Source: Candidatus Bathyarchaeota archaeon (GTDB lineage: Archaea > Thermoproteota > Bathyarchaeia > Bathyarchaeales > Bathycorpusculaceae). Taken from it: a stretch of DNA of 64,000 nucleotides. The DNA is taken from positions 157,012-221,011 of the forward strand of contig JAOZIE010000014.1 of NCBI GenBank assembly GCA_026014485.1. Direction: 5' to 3'. Shown in pieces: positions 44,965 to 52,832 of the stretch (position 1 is its first letter; the number at the start of each line of letters is the position of its first letter). The notes under the pieces were generated by a model. That model was not told the DNA's origin, did no database searches, and saw only the letters and a list, made by a program, of their open reading frames with translations. Both the position numbers and the translations under genes were made by a program.

Positions 44965-45007
44965 GTTTCAAGGGGTCAAGTTTCATCTTACAAAGACTTG
45001 AAACTTG
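44965..45007. repeat. Nested inverted repeats with two alternative pairings
   Basis: GTTTCAAG (44965-44972), CAAGTTTC (44977-44984), CTTGAAAC (44997-45004) and the overlapping GAAACTTG (45000-45007). The first and third pair perfectly, and the second and fourth pair perfectly, so two exclusive hairpins can form. It lies between the propeller gene and tRNA-Gln in a gene-free stretch of 284 bases. Confidence 0.5.
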
Positions 45008-45161
45008 TTTTCCATTCGTTTCACATCTTCCCCCAGAAACCCCAGCAAACCTGCTGCTCTAAACGGCTTTTATGGTTGTTCGCCCAAAAACCTGCAAGGT
45101 GACGAGAGCGGTACACAAAAGAGCGGCATTTGCCTTGTTACCCGAGATTGAGAAGTCATAT

Positions 45162-45237
45162 TGGTAGCCCGGAAGAGACTCGAACTCTTGTCAAGGGCTC
45201 CAGAGGCCCCTATGCTTGGCCACTACACCACCGGGCT
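45162..45237 (-). tRNA. tRNA-Gln (CTG)
   Basis: On the minus strand the acceptor strands AGCCCGG and CCGGGCT pair fully, with discriminator A and an encoded CCA (45162-45164). The anticodon stem GGGGC/GCCCT closes the loop CTCTGGA, giving anticodon CTG (glutamine codon CAG). The T arm reads AAGAGTTCGAGTCTCTT. No intron is seen. Confidence 0.95.
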
Positions 45238-45284
45238 CCTAAAATCTGGTGCGCACTAAAACAGGGTAGGTCTCCGTAATAACC

Positions 45285-45497
45285 TTAACGTTGCTTGGTT
45301 GTTGCTTCTTTGGCTTTTTTTGCTTCTTGTACGCAGTAGCAGTCTTGGCTCACTTGGCTCCAGTCGCTACAGCACCATAGGGTGTCTACGATGGGGTTTT
45401 TATTTTGGGCGTAGCGGGTGCTGCAGAAGATTTTGGTGGGGTAGTCGTAGCAGTTGTGTCCGTCGCAGTTTCCGCAGAACTTTTGGCTGTTCTCCAT
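45285..45497 (-). CDS. Small Cys-rich protein
   Basis: A 70-residue soluble protein with eight Cys: FCGNCDGHNC, FCSTRY, WCCSDWS and DCYC. This spacing suggests binding of metal such as zinc or iron rather than disulphides, since no signal peptide exists. The C-terminal tail is Lys-rich (EAKKAKEATTKQR). It starts one base after the deoxyhypusine synthase stop on the same strand, so the two are probably cotranslated. No family is recognised. Confidence 0.65.
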   Translation of the reverse strand: MENSQKFCGNCDGHNCYDYPTKIFCSTRYAQNKNPIVDTLWCCSDWSQVSQDCYCVQEAKKAKEATTKQR

Positions 45498-45498
45498 T

Positions 45499-46506
45499 TT
45501 AGTTTTCTCCTGTGCTGGTTTTGGGTTTGCGTTGGAATTCTTCGCCTAGCCGTTCTAAGACGGATGCTGCCATGAGGGGGAAAACCATGGTTGCTTCTCC
45601 GATGACCATGACTTTGTCGGCTTCGTCTTTGACTTTTCCCCAGCTAATTGTTTCCTTCAGGGTTGAGCCTGATAAGCCGCCTGTTTCGGGGCGGTCCATG
45701 GTGACGACGACGGCGTAGTCCATGCCTTTTTTGGATGCTAACGCTGCGGATTGGACGGTGTTGCGTGGGACGCCTCCGCCGATGACTATCATGCCGTTTT
45801 TGGGGGATTGGCTGCATATGTTGCAGATTTCTGGGACCTCTTTGAAGGCGTCAAGGCAGAGGGTGTTTTTGCGGTTTTGCTGTGAGGAGTGTAGCCAGTG
45901 GATGAAGCCGAATTCGGAGTCTCTTGCGGCGGGCATGAAGATGGGTACGTTCATTTCGTAGGCTGACCGCAGAATTGACTGGGGGTCGGAGAGGTATTTG
46001 CCGAGTTCCCATGTGAATTCGCGTGAGGAGAGGGGTTCGCCTTTGCGTTCGTCGGCGATTTTGCTGTACAGTTCGGCAAGCTGGTAATCTAGGCGTACGT
46101 AGTCTTCTTCGGTTACGAGGACATCGTAGATGCGGAATATGTGGTACTTGTAGAGTTCGCGGTCATCTACCAGCCAGCTGCCCTTGTAGTGTCTGCCGCC
46201 CACGGCTTCTATGGCGTCGTGGACCATGCTTGCGCCCGTGCAAACCACCACGTCGATTAGTCTTCTGCGGATAAGGTCGCTGACGAGCGCGCGCAGCCCC
46301 GCCGGGATGACTGCGCCGGAAAGCGCAAGGAACACCGTGCATTCGTCGTCCCGGAGCATTTTCTCGTAAATGTCGCATGCCACCGCGAGTCGACCTGCAC
46401 TGAAAGACCCTGAGCCGCTGAACTGCCGCATAAGTTGGTCAACGGTGAGGGGCGCCTTTATCTTCATGTGCTCAACTGGGTTTAGAAGATAGTCCTTTCG
46501 TTGCAT
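45499..46506 (-). CDS. dys: Deoxyhypusine synthase
   Basis: A 335-residue enzyme that uses spermidine and NAD to convert one lysine of aIF5A to deoxyhypusine. Visible: NAD-binding MRQFSGSGSFSAGRLAVA, VVCTGASMVHDAIEA, FMPAARDSEFGFIHW and the active-site SWGKVKDEADKVMVIGEAT, where the Lys of SWGK is the catalytic residue. The family has this length in archaea. GAGGA lies 8 bases before the ATG. It is followed directly by a Cys-rich mini-protein gene. Confidence 0.94.
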   Translation of the reverse strand: MQRKDYLLNPVEHMKIKAPLTVDQLMRQFSGSGSFSAGRLAVACDIYEKMLRDDECTVFLALSGAVIPAGLRALVSDLIRRRLIDVVVCTGASMVHDAIEAVGGRHYKGSWLVDDRELYKYHIFRIYDVLVTEEDYVRLDYQLAELYSKIADERKGEPLSSREFTWELGKYLSDPQSILRSAYEMNVPIFMPAARDSEFGFIHWLHSSQQNRKNTLCLDAFKEVPEICNICSQSPKNGMIVIGGGVPRNTVQSAALASKKGMDYAVVVTMDRPETGGLSGSTLKETISWGKVKDEADKVMVIGEATMVFPLMAASVLERLGEEFQRKPKTSTGEN

Positions 46507-46713
46507 CCGAAGTCCTCGCTATAGTTATGGGCTATTATCCGCGGTTCATTAAGTAAATATGTTTCCCAATTTATGGCTGAAAACGAATTCTTCTCGGTTT
46601 TAGGGGGTAACTACAGTCACAAAACAGGATATTCGGGTTTTTCTTTGCCTATGCACTGATTTAAACGGGAATTCGCCTTCTGCAGTCCGATGCTGAGCCT
46701 GCGTTGCCGCTTT

Positions 46714-47346
46714 TTAGTGGACGCGTGTTTTCTGTCCGTTTTCAAACAAAAAAACTTCCCCCACAACCGAAGCGGCGCCGCCGTCGTAGATAAGCGCGGC
46801 TCGTTGGGGTATGGCGTAGATTTTTTCTGTTTTCGAGAGTTCCTTGAGCAGGTTGTCTTTGTCGGGTTTGTAGTGGACCTTCACGGAGAACTCCACAAGC
46901 CCCAAGCCTGAAACCACTCTGGGGGCGCCTGAGTACCTGTTGGTTACTAAGCAGTTTTTGCCCAGAACCAGCGCGCCTGCGCTTCTGCCCACAATTACCC
47001 CACGGTAGCCGCGTAGGATTTCGTCTACACCCGTGTTTCTCAGGCGGCTTAGCAGCGTGCTTGTCTGTCCCCCAGTCAGGTAAATCAGGTTTGCGTGGTC
47101 GGCTTTGGCTTTGATGTCGTTTGGGGGGTCTGAGAACTCGGAGAATTCAACGTTTCTTGCGCCTAGGCTTCGAAGGTAGTCCAGCAGCCGTTTTCTGCGT
47201 CGGTATGTTCTGTCAAAGGATGGTCGCGCCCACGGGAAAACCAGAACCTCTGGGGCTCCGCCTGCGTCTTCGAAGGCTAACGTGTTGACTTCTTGGGCGT
47301 CGCGTTTAGCCACGTTTTCTCCACCCAGAAAATACAGTTTAGCCAT
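46714..47346 (-). CDS. Peptidase S51 (dipeptidase E-like)
   Basis: A 210-residue protein of the S51 family, serine peptidases with a class I amidotransferase-like fold. The nucleophile elbow is VIVGRSAGALVLG (GxSAG); the partner His is in VKVHYKPD, and FLGGE and LTGGQTSTLL are family landmarks. Relatives cleave aspartyl dipeptides. The ATG at 47346 is preferred over 47367 because a TATA-like CTTTTAAAG lies about 25 bp upstream, making a leaderless transcript. The adjacent nucleotidyltransferase gene lies upstream on the same strand. Confidence 0.82.
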   Translation of the reverse strand: MAKLYFLGGENVAKRDAQEVNTLAFEDAGGAPEVLVFPWARPSFDRTYRRRKRLLDYLRSLGARNVEFSEFSDPPNDIKAKADHANLIYLTGGQTSTLLSRLRNTGVDEILRGYRGVIVGRSAGALVLGKNCLVTNRYSGAPRVVSGLGLVEFSVKVHYKPDKDNLLKELSKTEKIYAIPQRAALIYDGGAASVVGEVFLFENGQKTRVH

Positions 47347-47412
47347 GAAACAAAGTGCATTTGCCACCTTTAAAAGAGTGCTCAGACACGGCTTTCTGTT
47401 GGATTCTGTGGG

Positions 47413-48117
47413 TTAGCGGTTTTGTCTGCGGCGCACGGCGGGGTTCTCGTCGGCAAGATGTTTGAGTGCTAACTCGAAGGTTTCGTCGGGCGTCAACTCC
47501 TTTTTTATGAAGACGCCTGTTCTGCCGACGGCGTCGCGTTTTTTGAGGGCGTGCACTCGGTCCAGCACGGTTTCCACTGCGACCCTCAAGGTTTTGGCTG
47601 CTTGCTCCTCGCCGCCTACGATGCTGCTTTCAATGTGCCCTGTTTGGGTGGGTTCGATGAGCATTAGCCGCTTGTCTACACCTGCTACCCGTGTGTTCTG
47701 TTTGAGTTGGGTGAGGTTGACTTCGCCGCTGAATCGGTAAAACTGCCGCTCTACCCTGCGTAGCTCCATCAGGGGAAACGAGACGGTGGTTGTTGGGTCT
47801 ACTTCGATGTAGGCTTTCATGGCGTAGGCTGGTGTAGCCTGAATTAGTGTGCGGTTGGAGATTGTGATGTTTGCTTGTTGCAGGGCGGTTTCAACTTGGA
47901 AGCTGCTGGGCGGGTTAAGCACAAACACGTCTATATCGCTGTCCTTGTTGACGTCGCCGCGTGCGATGCTTCCGTGCACGATGGCTTGCATGTGCCGCAT
48001 GTGAAGCGCCGCGATTACGTCTTGGGCTTTATGCCTGAGCTGCGTCAGCTGGCTCCAGCGTTCGCTGCTATAGGTTACTTCCACGGTGTCAAAGCGGCTT
48101 TGGGGTTTTGCAGCCAA
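47413..48117 (-). CDS. Nucleotidyltransferase (pol-beta fold) protein
   Basis: A 234-residue protein. The Pol-beta-type motif HGSIARGDVNKDSDIDVFVL supplies GS and the two metal-binding Asp (DIDVF), with a third acidic residue in AYIEVDPTT. The C-terminal half has a helical region (EEQAAKTLRVAVETVLDR) unlike minimal MNT antitoxins. Archaeal proteins of this type are mostly uncharacterised nucleotidyltransferases. The TTG start at 48117 is weak but has GAGATGG upstream. The substrate is unknown. Confidence 0.75.
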   Translation of the reverse strand: MAAKPQSRFDTVEVTYSSERWSQLTQLRHKAQDVIAALHMRHMQAIVHGSIARGDVNKDSDIDVFVLNPPSSFQVETALQQANITISNRTLIQATPAYAMKAYIEVDPTTTVSFPLMELRRVERQFYRFSGEVNLTQLKQNTRVAGVDKRLMLIEPTQTGHIESSIVGGEEQAAKTLRVAVETVLDRVHALKKRDAVGRTGVFIKKELTPDETFELALKHLADENPAVRRRQNR

Positions 48118-48271
48118 CTAAACCATCTCACACTGAAAATGCAGGCACTAACTATTATTCTGTACGTGGAAAAAGGGTTTTCTGTGTGGATTTTGGATGT
48201 GGTTTTCTGGTGCGTAACTCTTTAATTCGCAAAAAGCCGTTTAACGTTCAATAGCACACGAGGAAAACCCT

Positions 48272-48580
48272 ATGACGATGGCATCTTTGGATAAGGATTT
48301 TGCGCCTAACCCCGCAGGGTCACTGCAGGATTACAACAAACTTTTGTTTGAATCCATCGATGAAGGCTTGTCTACTTTGGGTGAACCCTCGAAATCCGCC
48401 CTATACGACGCTTTGGACCGCTCATTTAACCTGAAGAAAACCGATATTATATTCCGAACAGGCGACTTTTACAATGCACTTAACCGTATATTCGGTTCAG
48501 GAGCAGTGCACCTTCAGCGGCTGTTCATGAAGAACTTTAGTGAGAAAACTGGATGCTCCTGCGTGGCTTTTCCGCTTTAA
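48272..48580 (+). CDS. Stand-alone NitrOD5-like sensory/output domain
   Basis: A 102-residue alpha-helical protein whose core (LFESIDEGLSTLGEPSKSAL, then FYNALNRIFGSGAVHLQRLF) aligns along its length with residues 8-90 of the six-PAS kinase at 3016 (LGESAKTAIY, ALAKLFGVGSKPMEI). It ends with a CSC motif (KTGCSCVAFPL); the kinase has a related IKIDCG. The domain resembles NitrOD5, known from archaeal signalling proteins. GAGG lies about 10 bases before the ATG. It might interact with kinases carrying the same domain. Confidence 0.7.
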   Translation: MTMASLDKDFAPNPAGSLQDYNKLLFESIDEGLSTLGEPSKSALYDALDRSFNLKKTDIIFRTGDFYNALNRIFGSGAVHLQRLFMKNFSEKTGCSCVAFPL

Positions 48581-48715
48581 CCTTCTCTACCGTGTCGCTG
48601 TCGTTACCGTCTCGTTAAGCCGTAGTTGCGCCTGTCATGAGCCGTACCTTGGAACGGCGGGTTTGGGCAAGCATGGTTTATTAGTGGTTTTCAGGTTTCA
48701 GTAGTCGATTGTGCT

Positions 48716-49657
48716 ATGAGTTCCCTTGCCTCCCAATGCTCTGCCTGTAAACGTAGGCAGCCTTTTTTCAGCCGAGCCTACAGCGGAGAGCGTTTGTGCA
48801 GGCGATGTTTTGCTGAATCCGTTGAGGATAAGGTTCGCGCAACCATAGTCCGTCATAGAATGCTGGAGTACAACGACCATGTTGCCGTTGCGGTTTCAGG
48901 CGGCAAAGACAGTCTTACCCTGCTGGAGGTTCTTGCGAAGATGGAGCGTAACTATCCGCGGGCGACGTTGGTGGCGGTTACGGTGGATGAGGGCATCCGC
49001 GGCTACAGGGATGAGGCTATGGAAATTGCGGCGGCAACCTGCACGCGGCTGGGTATACAAAACCACACGGTCAGCTTCAAGCAGCTCTACGGCTACACGC
49101 TGGACGAGATTGTGGAGCGCATTCGAGAAAGAAAGAACCCTTTGACGCCCTGCGCGTTCTGTGGGGTGCTACGTAGGAAAGCCCTCAACGTTGCCGCCCT
49201 GGAAGTCAACGCAAACAAAATCGCCACAGGGCACACGCTGGACGACGAGGTGCAGACGAGCCTGCTCAACATTTTCCACGGCGACGTACCCAAAATCGCA
49301 GCGGAAGGCCCCGTCACAGGCAAGGTGCATCCAAGGCTGGTGCAGAAAGTGAAGCCGCTGTGCGAGATTCCCGAACGGGAAAGCGCCCTATACGCCTACG
49401 TGAAAGACGTCGCATTCCAGAGTACCCCATGCCCCTACGCGGGGGAAGCCATGCGCAACGACATCCGCGCCCTGCTAAACCGCATGGAGGAGCGGCACGC
49501 AGGAACCAAATTCACCGTCTCCAAAAGCATAGCACGGCTTCGACCCGCACTGGCTGGACTGAACGGGAAAAGCGAGTTTCAAGCATGCAGGGAATGCGGC
49601 GAACCCGCAGCAGGCGAACTATGCATGGCATGCCAACTACTAAAACAGATACAATAA
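48716..49657 (+). CDS. ttuA: tRNA 2-thiolation enzyme (TtuA/NcsA family)
   Basis: A 313-residue PP-loop ATPase that thiolates a tRNA uridine. An N-terminal zinc site (CSACKRRQPFF, LCRRCF) is followed by the ATP loop VAVSGGKDSLTLL. The middle CAFCGVLRR and the later CPYAGEA supply the three Cys that hold the catalytic [4Fe-4S] cluster in TtuA. A C-terminal zinc finger reads CRECGEPAAGELCMAC. No ribosome binding site is visible; a TATA box (GTTTATTAG, 48676-48684) 30 bp upstream indicates a leaderless transcript. Confidence 0.9.
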   Translation: MSSLASQCSACKRRQPFFSRAYSGERLCRRCFAESVEDKVRATIVRHRMLEYNDHVAVAVSGGKDSLTLLEVLAKMERNYPRATLVAVTVDEGIRGYRDEAMEIAAATCTRLGIQNHTVSFKQLYGYTLDEIVERIRERKNPLTPCAFCGVLRRKALNVAALEVNANKIATGHTLDDEVQTSLLNIFHGDVPKIAAEGPVTGKVHPRLVQKVKPLCEIPERESALYAYVKDVAFQSTPCPYAGEAMRNDIRALLNRMEERHAGTKFTVSKSIARLRPALAGLNGKSEFQACRECGEPAAGELCMACQLLKQIQ

Positions 49658-49773
49658 CCTGATTATTAGGTAGCCGCTTTTTCTGTTGCATGATTTTGGC
49701 GGATTCTTTGCTTTCTGTGTATACTTCTTTGTTAGAAAGATGTTTTATTCTGCGTGGGATTTGTGAGCAAACG

Positions 49774-49853
49774 TTAAATTTATGAAATTGGGTGCCTCAA
49801 TGTTAGCTTGATCGGCAACAGGGGTTTTGACCTGTTGACCTTGGCTGGCTAAC
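49774..49853 (+). promoter_or_regulatory. Promoter and 5'-terminal stem structure upstream of the surface protein gene
   Basis: TTAAATTTATG (49774-49784) is a good TATA box; transcription would begin at about 49800. The transcript would open with a two-tier stem: outer GTTAGC (49802-49807) with GCTAAC (49848-49853), inner CAACAGG (49816-49822) with CCTGTTG (49831-49837). The ribosome binding site AGGAGG follows at 49884-49889. A leader-based control of the gene at 49896 is possible. Confidence 0.4.
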
Positions 49854-49895
49854 GGCACGGGAAATGTGTGCTTTATCTGCCTCAGGAGGAAATGA

Positions 49896-51038
49896 ATGCC
49901 AAAGCAGACGTTAAAAATCGGGGTTATACTGGCTGTTGCGCTGCTTGCCTTCTCTCAAAGTACTCTGCCCACAGCATTTGCAGAGCAGTCTGTAGCTCAG
50001 GAACTGGCAAGAACATTCATAGAAGAGGTGCTTCCAGTTGATTTATCCAAATATCAAATAACCTTCATAAAACATTCAACCCTTGAAGTGCCAAATGATA
50101 GCGCCGTGGATACAGTCCGATATACCCTAAGTTCCAAGGAAAGTACCTTTGATGTTAGTTTCAATATTGAAAATGGCGCTGTAAGGTATTGTCAAGTTAC
50201 GGAGAAAACTGGTTCCATAATAAGCGACAAGCGGTACGTCAATCTGCTTGATGCAGTGAAGGGGTTCTTTGAAAAATACCAAAATTACAGCAAGATTGAT
50301 TCAACCCACCTGTTAGATATGCTAAATGACGTTGACCTGACAAAAAATACTACTTCCACAATAGGAAATATCAGGCTCACCGTATCTAACTTGGTTTGGG
50401 CTGGAATGGACCTGACTGAAATCACCTGGGTGTACACTGTAAACGGCGCTGACTACACTTCACTGCAGTTGATCCTTCAAAAGGATGGCACCCTGCGTTC
50501 TTTTCGTGATGAACGAGTTGTCTACACAATAGGCGATACATCGATAAATATCTCAAGGGAACAAGCAATCGAGATAGCCCTAAAAAATCTGTCAACCTAC
50601 TCATATGAGATGCCCGATCACACCGTAATACGCGACTTTAATGTAACCGAAGACCAAATAATAACCAAACTAGCAACAACATCTGTAAACTCCGTGCTTA
50701 GACCTTACTGGGACATCAGGATGCCGCTAAACCAGACCTATCCGGGCAGCGTCAAGGGCATTACAGCGTTCATATGGGCTAACACTGGCGACATCATCAC
50801 ATACGGAAATGTAGCATTTGGCGGAGTCGATTACAGCGAAAACTCCGACTCTGAAACCACAACCTACCCCGAAACAGAAATCTCCCCCTCGTCCTCTGAA
50901 GAGACCCCTTCCTCATCACCCGCTGCATCTGCAGAAAGCAATCCATCATCGCCAGACACGACTTTTGCAATCTGCATTACACTTGCAATAGCATTTGCCG
51001 TAGCTTCTGCGGTATTGATTAAAAAAACCAAAAAATAG
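49896..51038 (+). CDS. Stalk-anchored secreted surface protein
   Basis: A 380-residue protein: signal peptide (IGVILAVALLAFSQSTLPTAFA), an outside domain of about 300 residues with sequons (NTT, NIS, NLS, NVT, NQT), a Ser/Pro/Glu stalk (about 320-350) and a C-terminal helix (FAICITLAIAFAVASAVLI) with a KKTKK tail. Domain order and elements such as ITWVYTVNGAD and ISREQAIEIALKNL parallel LSWVYTSNGVD and LSEAEATRIAWAAAKNC in the protein at 57811; the two are diverged relatives. Its start follows AGGAGG. Function unknown. Confidence 0.8.
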   Translation: MPKQTLKIGVILAVALLAFSQSTLPTAFAEQSVAQELARTFIEEVLPVDLSKYQITFIKHSTLEVPNDSAVDTVRYTLSSKESTFDVSFNIENGAVRYCQVTEKTGSIISDKRYVNLLDAVKGFFEKYQNYSKIDSTHLLDMLNDVDLTKNTTSTIGNIRLTVSNLVWAGMDLTEITWVYTVNGADYTSLQLILQKDGTLRSFRDERVVYTIGDTSINISREQAIEIALKNLSTYSYEMPDHTVIRDFNVTEDQIITKLATTSVNSVLRPYWDIRMPLNQTYPGSVKGITAFIWANTGDIITYGNVAFGGVDYSENSDSETTTYPETEISPSSSEETPSSSPAASAESNPSSPDTTFAICITLAIAFAVASAVLIKKTKK

Positions 51039-51102
51039 CCTTCTTTTTTCAGTTCAGACTAAACTCATCTGCATACCTGCTTCTCCTCGCCAATTGAAGT
51101 TA

Positions 51103-51152
51103 GTCAAAAAAGCTTGACTTAACAAATGGCAGATTAGTCAAAATTTCTTGAC
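51103..51152 (+). promoter_or_regulatory. Tandem GTCAA-N6-TTGAC palindromes
   Basis: Two perfect 16-bp dyads, at 51103-51118 and 51137-51152, each GTCAA, six bases, TTGAC, preceded by TTA. Their centres are 34 bp apart, about three helical turns. They precede the Kelch gene and follow the stop of the previous gene, the usual place for a regulator. The matching regulator is not identified. Confidence 0.6.
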
Positions 51153-51210
51153 AAAAAACCTCATAATGCCAATAAGCCCATTCTGAAAACAGCCAGGAGG
51201 ACAGAATACA

Positions 51211-52473
51211 ACGACAAAGAACCTCGGGTTCCTGCTCCTGATAGCATTCACGGCAGCACTCTGCATTGCTTTTGCCCCGTTTGGGCTAGCCTCCAGCTCA
51301 GAACGTTGGACAACAAAAACACCAATACCGTACCCTTTAACAGACTTGCCCTCTGCACAAAGAAGTGCAGTTCTAGATGGCAACATATACGTGGTTACGT
51401 CTGGACCGCACTTTGAAGTTTACAATCCGACCTTGGATGCTTGGACTGAAAAAGCTGCACCGCCCTATATAGGCAACTTAGGTACGTGTCAGGGCAAAAT
51501 CTACCTAATCGGAGGCGATACCTATTACCAAAGCTGCTTAACCTACAACCCCGCAAATGATTCTTGGGCGCCGATAGCTGCCATGCCCACCGGCAGATAC
51601 TGCATCCAGCCCCAAGAGGTAGCGGGCAAAATATACGCCATCGGCGGAGGACACGTAATAGGCCTGTTCATGTTCCAAATATTTCACGCAAATGAAGCCT
51701 ACGACCCCACAACCAACACCTGGACAAAACTCGCGTCAATCCCCACAGCAGTCTTCAACTACGCATCAGCAGTCGTTGATGGCAAAATCTACATCATCGG
51801 CGGAATTCAAAACTTCACCTACATAGGTGGGGACACTATGCAGCAGACGTACACGAATCTGGTTCAAATTTATGACCCCCAAACCAACCAGTGGACAATT
51901 GGTACGTCGATGTCTACCCCAGCAGGCAGTTTGGGTGGAGCCGCAACTACGGGGGAGTTGGCGCCTAAACGCATTTACGTGGTCGGAGGCAACCTAAACG
52001 GCCGCAAAGGAGGAACCGATTATTCTACGGTCAACTGGACTCGAATATATGATCCAGAGACAGCAAGCTGGTCTGAGGGGGCATCTATGCCTACTGCGCG
52101 TTGGGGCATCTCCTTAGTGAACGTTAATGACAGGCTGTACGCGTTAGGGGGCGGCACAGCAGACGCAATTGACCGAGCACTCACGATAATCGAAGAATAT
52201 GTGCCCAGTGATTACGGTTTTCCTACGCCGTCTTTAACTTCGACTTTGCCCACCGTTTCCCCGACTCCGCAGCACACAAACACCCCAACCCCATTCCCGG
52301 CACCCCACTCCACTGCTTCGTCTTCTGAGTCCTTCTTGGTGACGCCTATTGTTTCTCCGTTTGGAGATGGCTCAGGCTTAGGGGTGCATGGATGGTGGCT
52401 GATTGCGGGGGTAGTGGTTGTTGGCGCTGGGGTGGGGGTTCTGGTTGTGATTTTGCTAAGAAAGAAACGTTAA
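51211..52473 (+). CDS. Secreted Kelch-repeat protein with apparent ACG start
   Basis: About 420 residues. A signal peptide (LGFLLLIAFTAALCIAFAPF) is followed by six or so Kelch blades (KIYLIGGDTYYQSC, KIYAIGGGHVIGLF, KIYIIGGIQNFTYI, RIYVVGGNLNGRKG, RLYALGGGTADAID), a Pro/Thr stalk and a C-terminal helix WWLIAGVVVVGAGVGVLVV with RKKR. The signal peptide is open only from 51187 and has no ATG, GTG or TTG before it; TTG 51346 would remove it. AGGAGG at 51195-51200 points to ACG 51211 (ACG ACA AAG) as the start, perhaps a mutated or mis-sequenced ATG. It is a surface beta-propeller. Confidence 0.8.
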   Translation, partial: TTKNLGFLLLIAFTAALCIAFAPFGLASSSERWTTKTPIPYPLTDLPSAQRSAVLDGNIYVVTSGPHFEVYNPTLDAWTEKAAPPYIGNLGTCQGKIYLIGGDTYYQSCLTYNPANDSWAPIAAMPTGRYCIQPQEVAGKIYAIGGGHVIGLFMFQIFHANEAYDPTTNTWTKLASIPTAVFNYASAVVDGKIYIIGGIQNFTYIGGDTMQQTYTNLVQIYDPQTNQWTIGTSMSTPAGSLGGAATTGELAPKRIYVVGGNLNGRKGGTDYSTVNWTRIYDPETASWSEGASMPTARWGISLVNVNDRLYALGGGTADAIDRALTIIEEYVPSDYGFPTPSLTSTLPTVSPTPQHTNTPTPFPAPHSTASSSESFLVTPIVSPFGDGSGLGVHGWWLIAGVVVVGAGVGVLVVILLRKKR

Positions 52474-52555
52474 GAAAAATCTGACAAAACACGCCACCAG
52501 ATGCCCTACTACCATACAGGCGTCGATTTCAGTGCTTGGTGAAAACGCCATTTGG

Positions 52556-52579
52556 GCGCCTCTAGTAAAAGGGAGGCGC
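52556..52579. terminator. GC-rich hairpin between convergent genes
   Basis: GCGCCTC (52556-52562) pairs perfectly with GAGGCGC (52573-52579). It lies in the 359-base gene-free gap between the Kelch gene and the convergent porB gene, where a reverse copy of the repeat at 33379 also occurs (52679-52698). It could stop both transcripts. No gene is supportable in the gap. Confidence 0.35.
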
Positions 52580-52832
52580 GAGCCAGAAAAAGCCAAAACC
52601 ACCCGTTTCCATCCATTTTCAGACACAACCAAACCCCGAATCCAGTTCTGAATCAAAAAAGCAACGTTTTGCGGACGCTGCAGAAAACGAGGGGGATAGC
52701 TTGCAGAGAGCAACAGGCAAGGAAGGCTCAGCAAAAAGTGATTGAGTGCAGCCCGAAGTAGTTGACAGTAATTTTGCTCCGTTTGCTTTTGCAAACAGAT
52801 ATACAAAAGAAAAATAAAGAAAAGAAAAGGGT

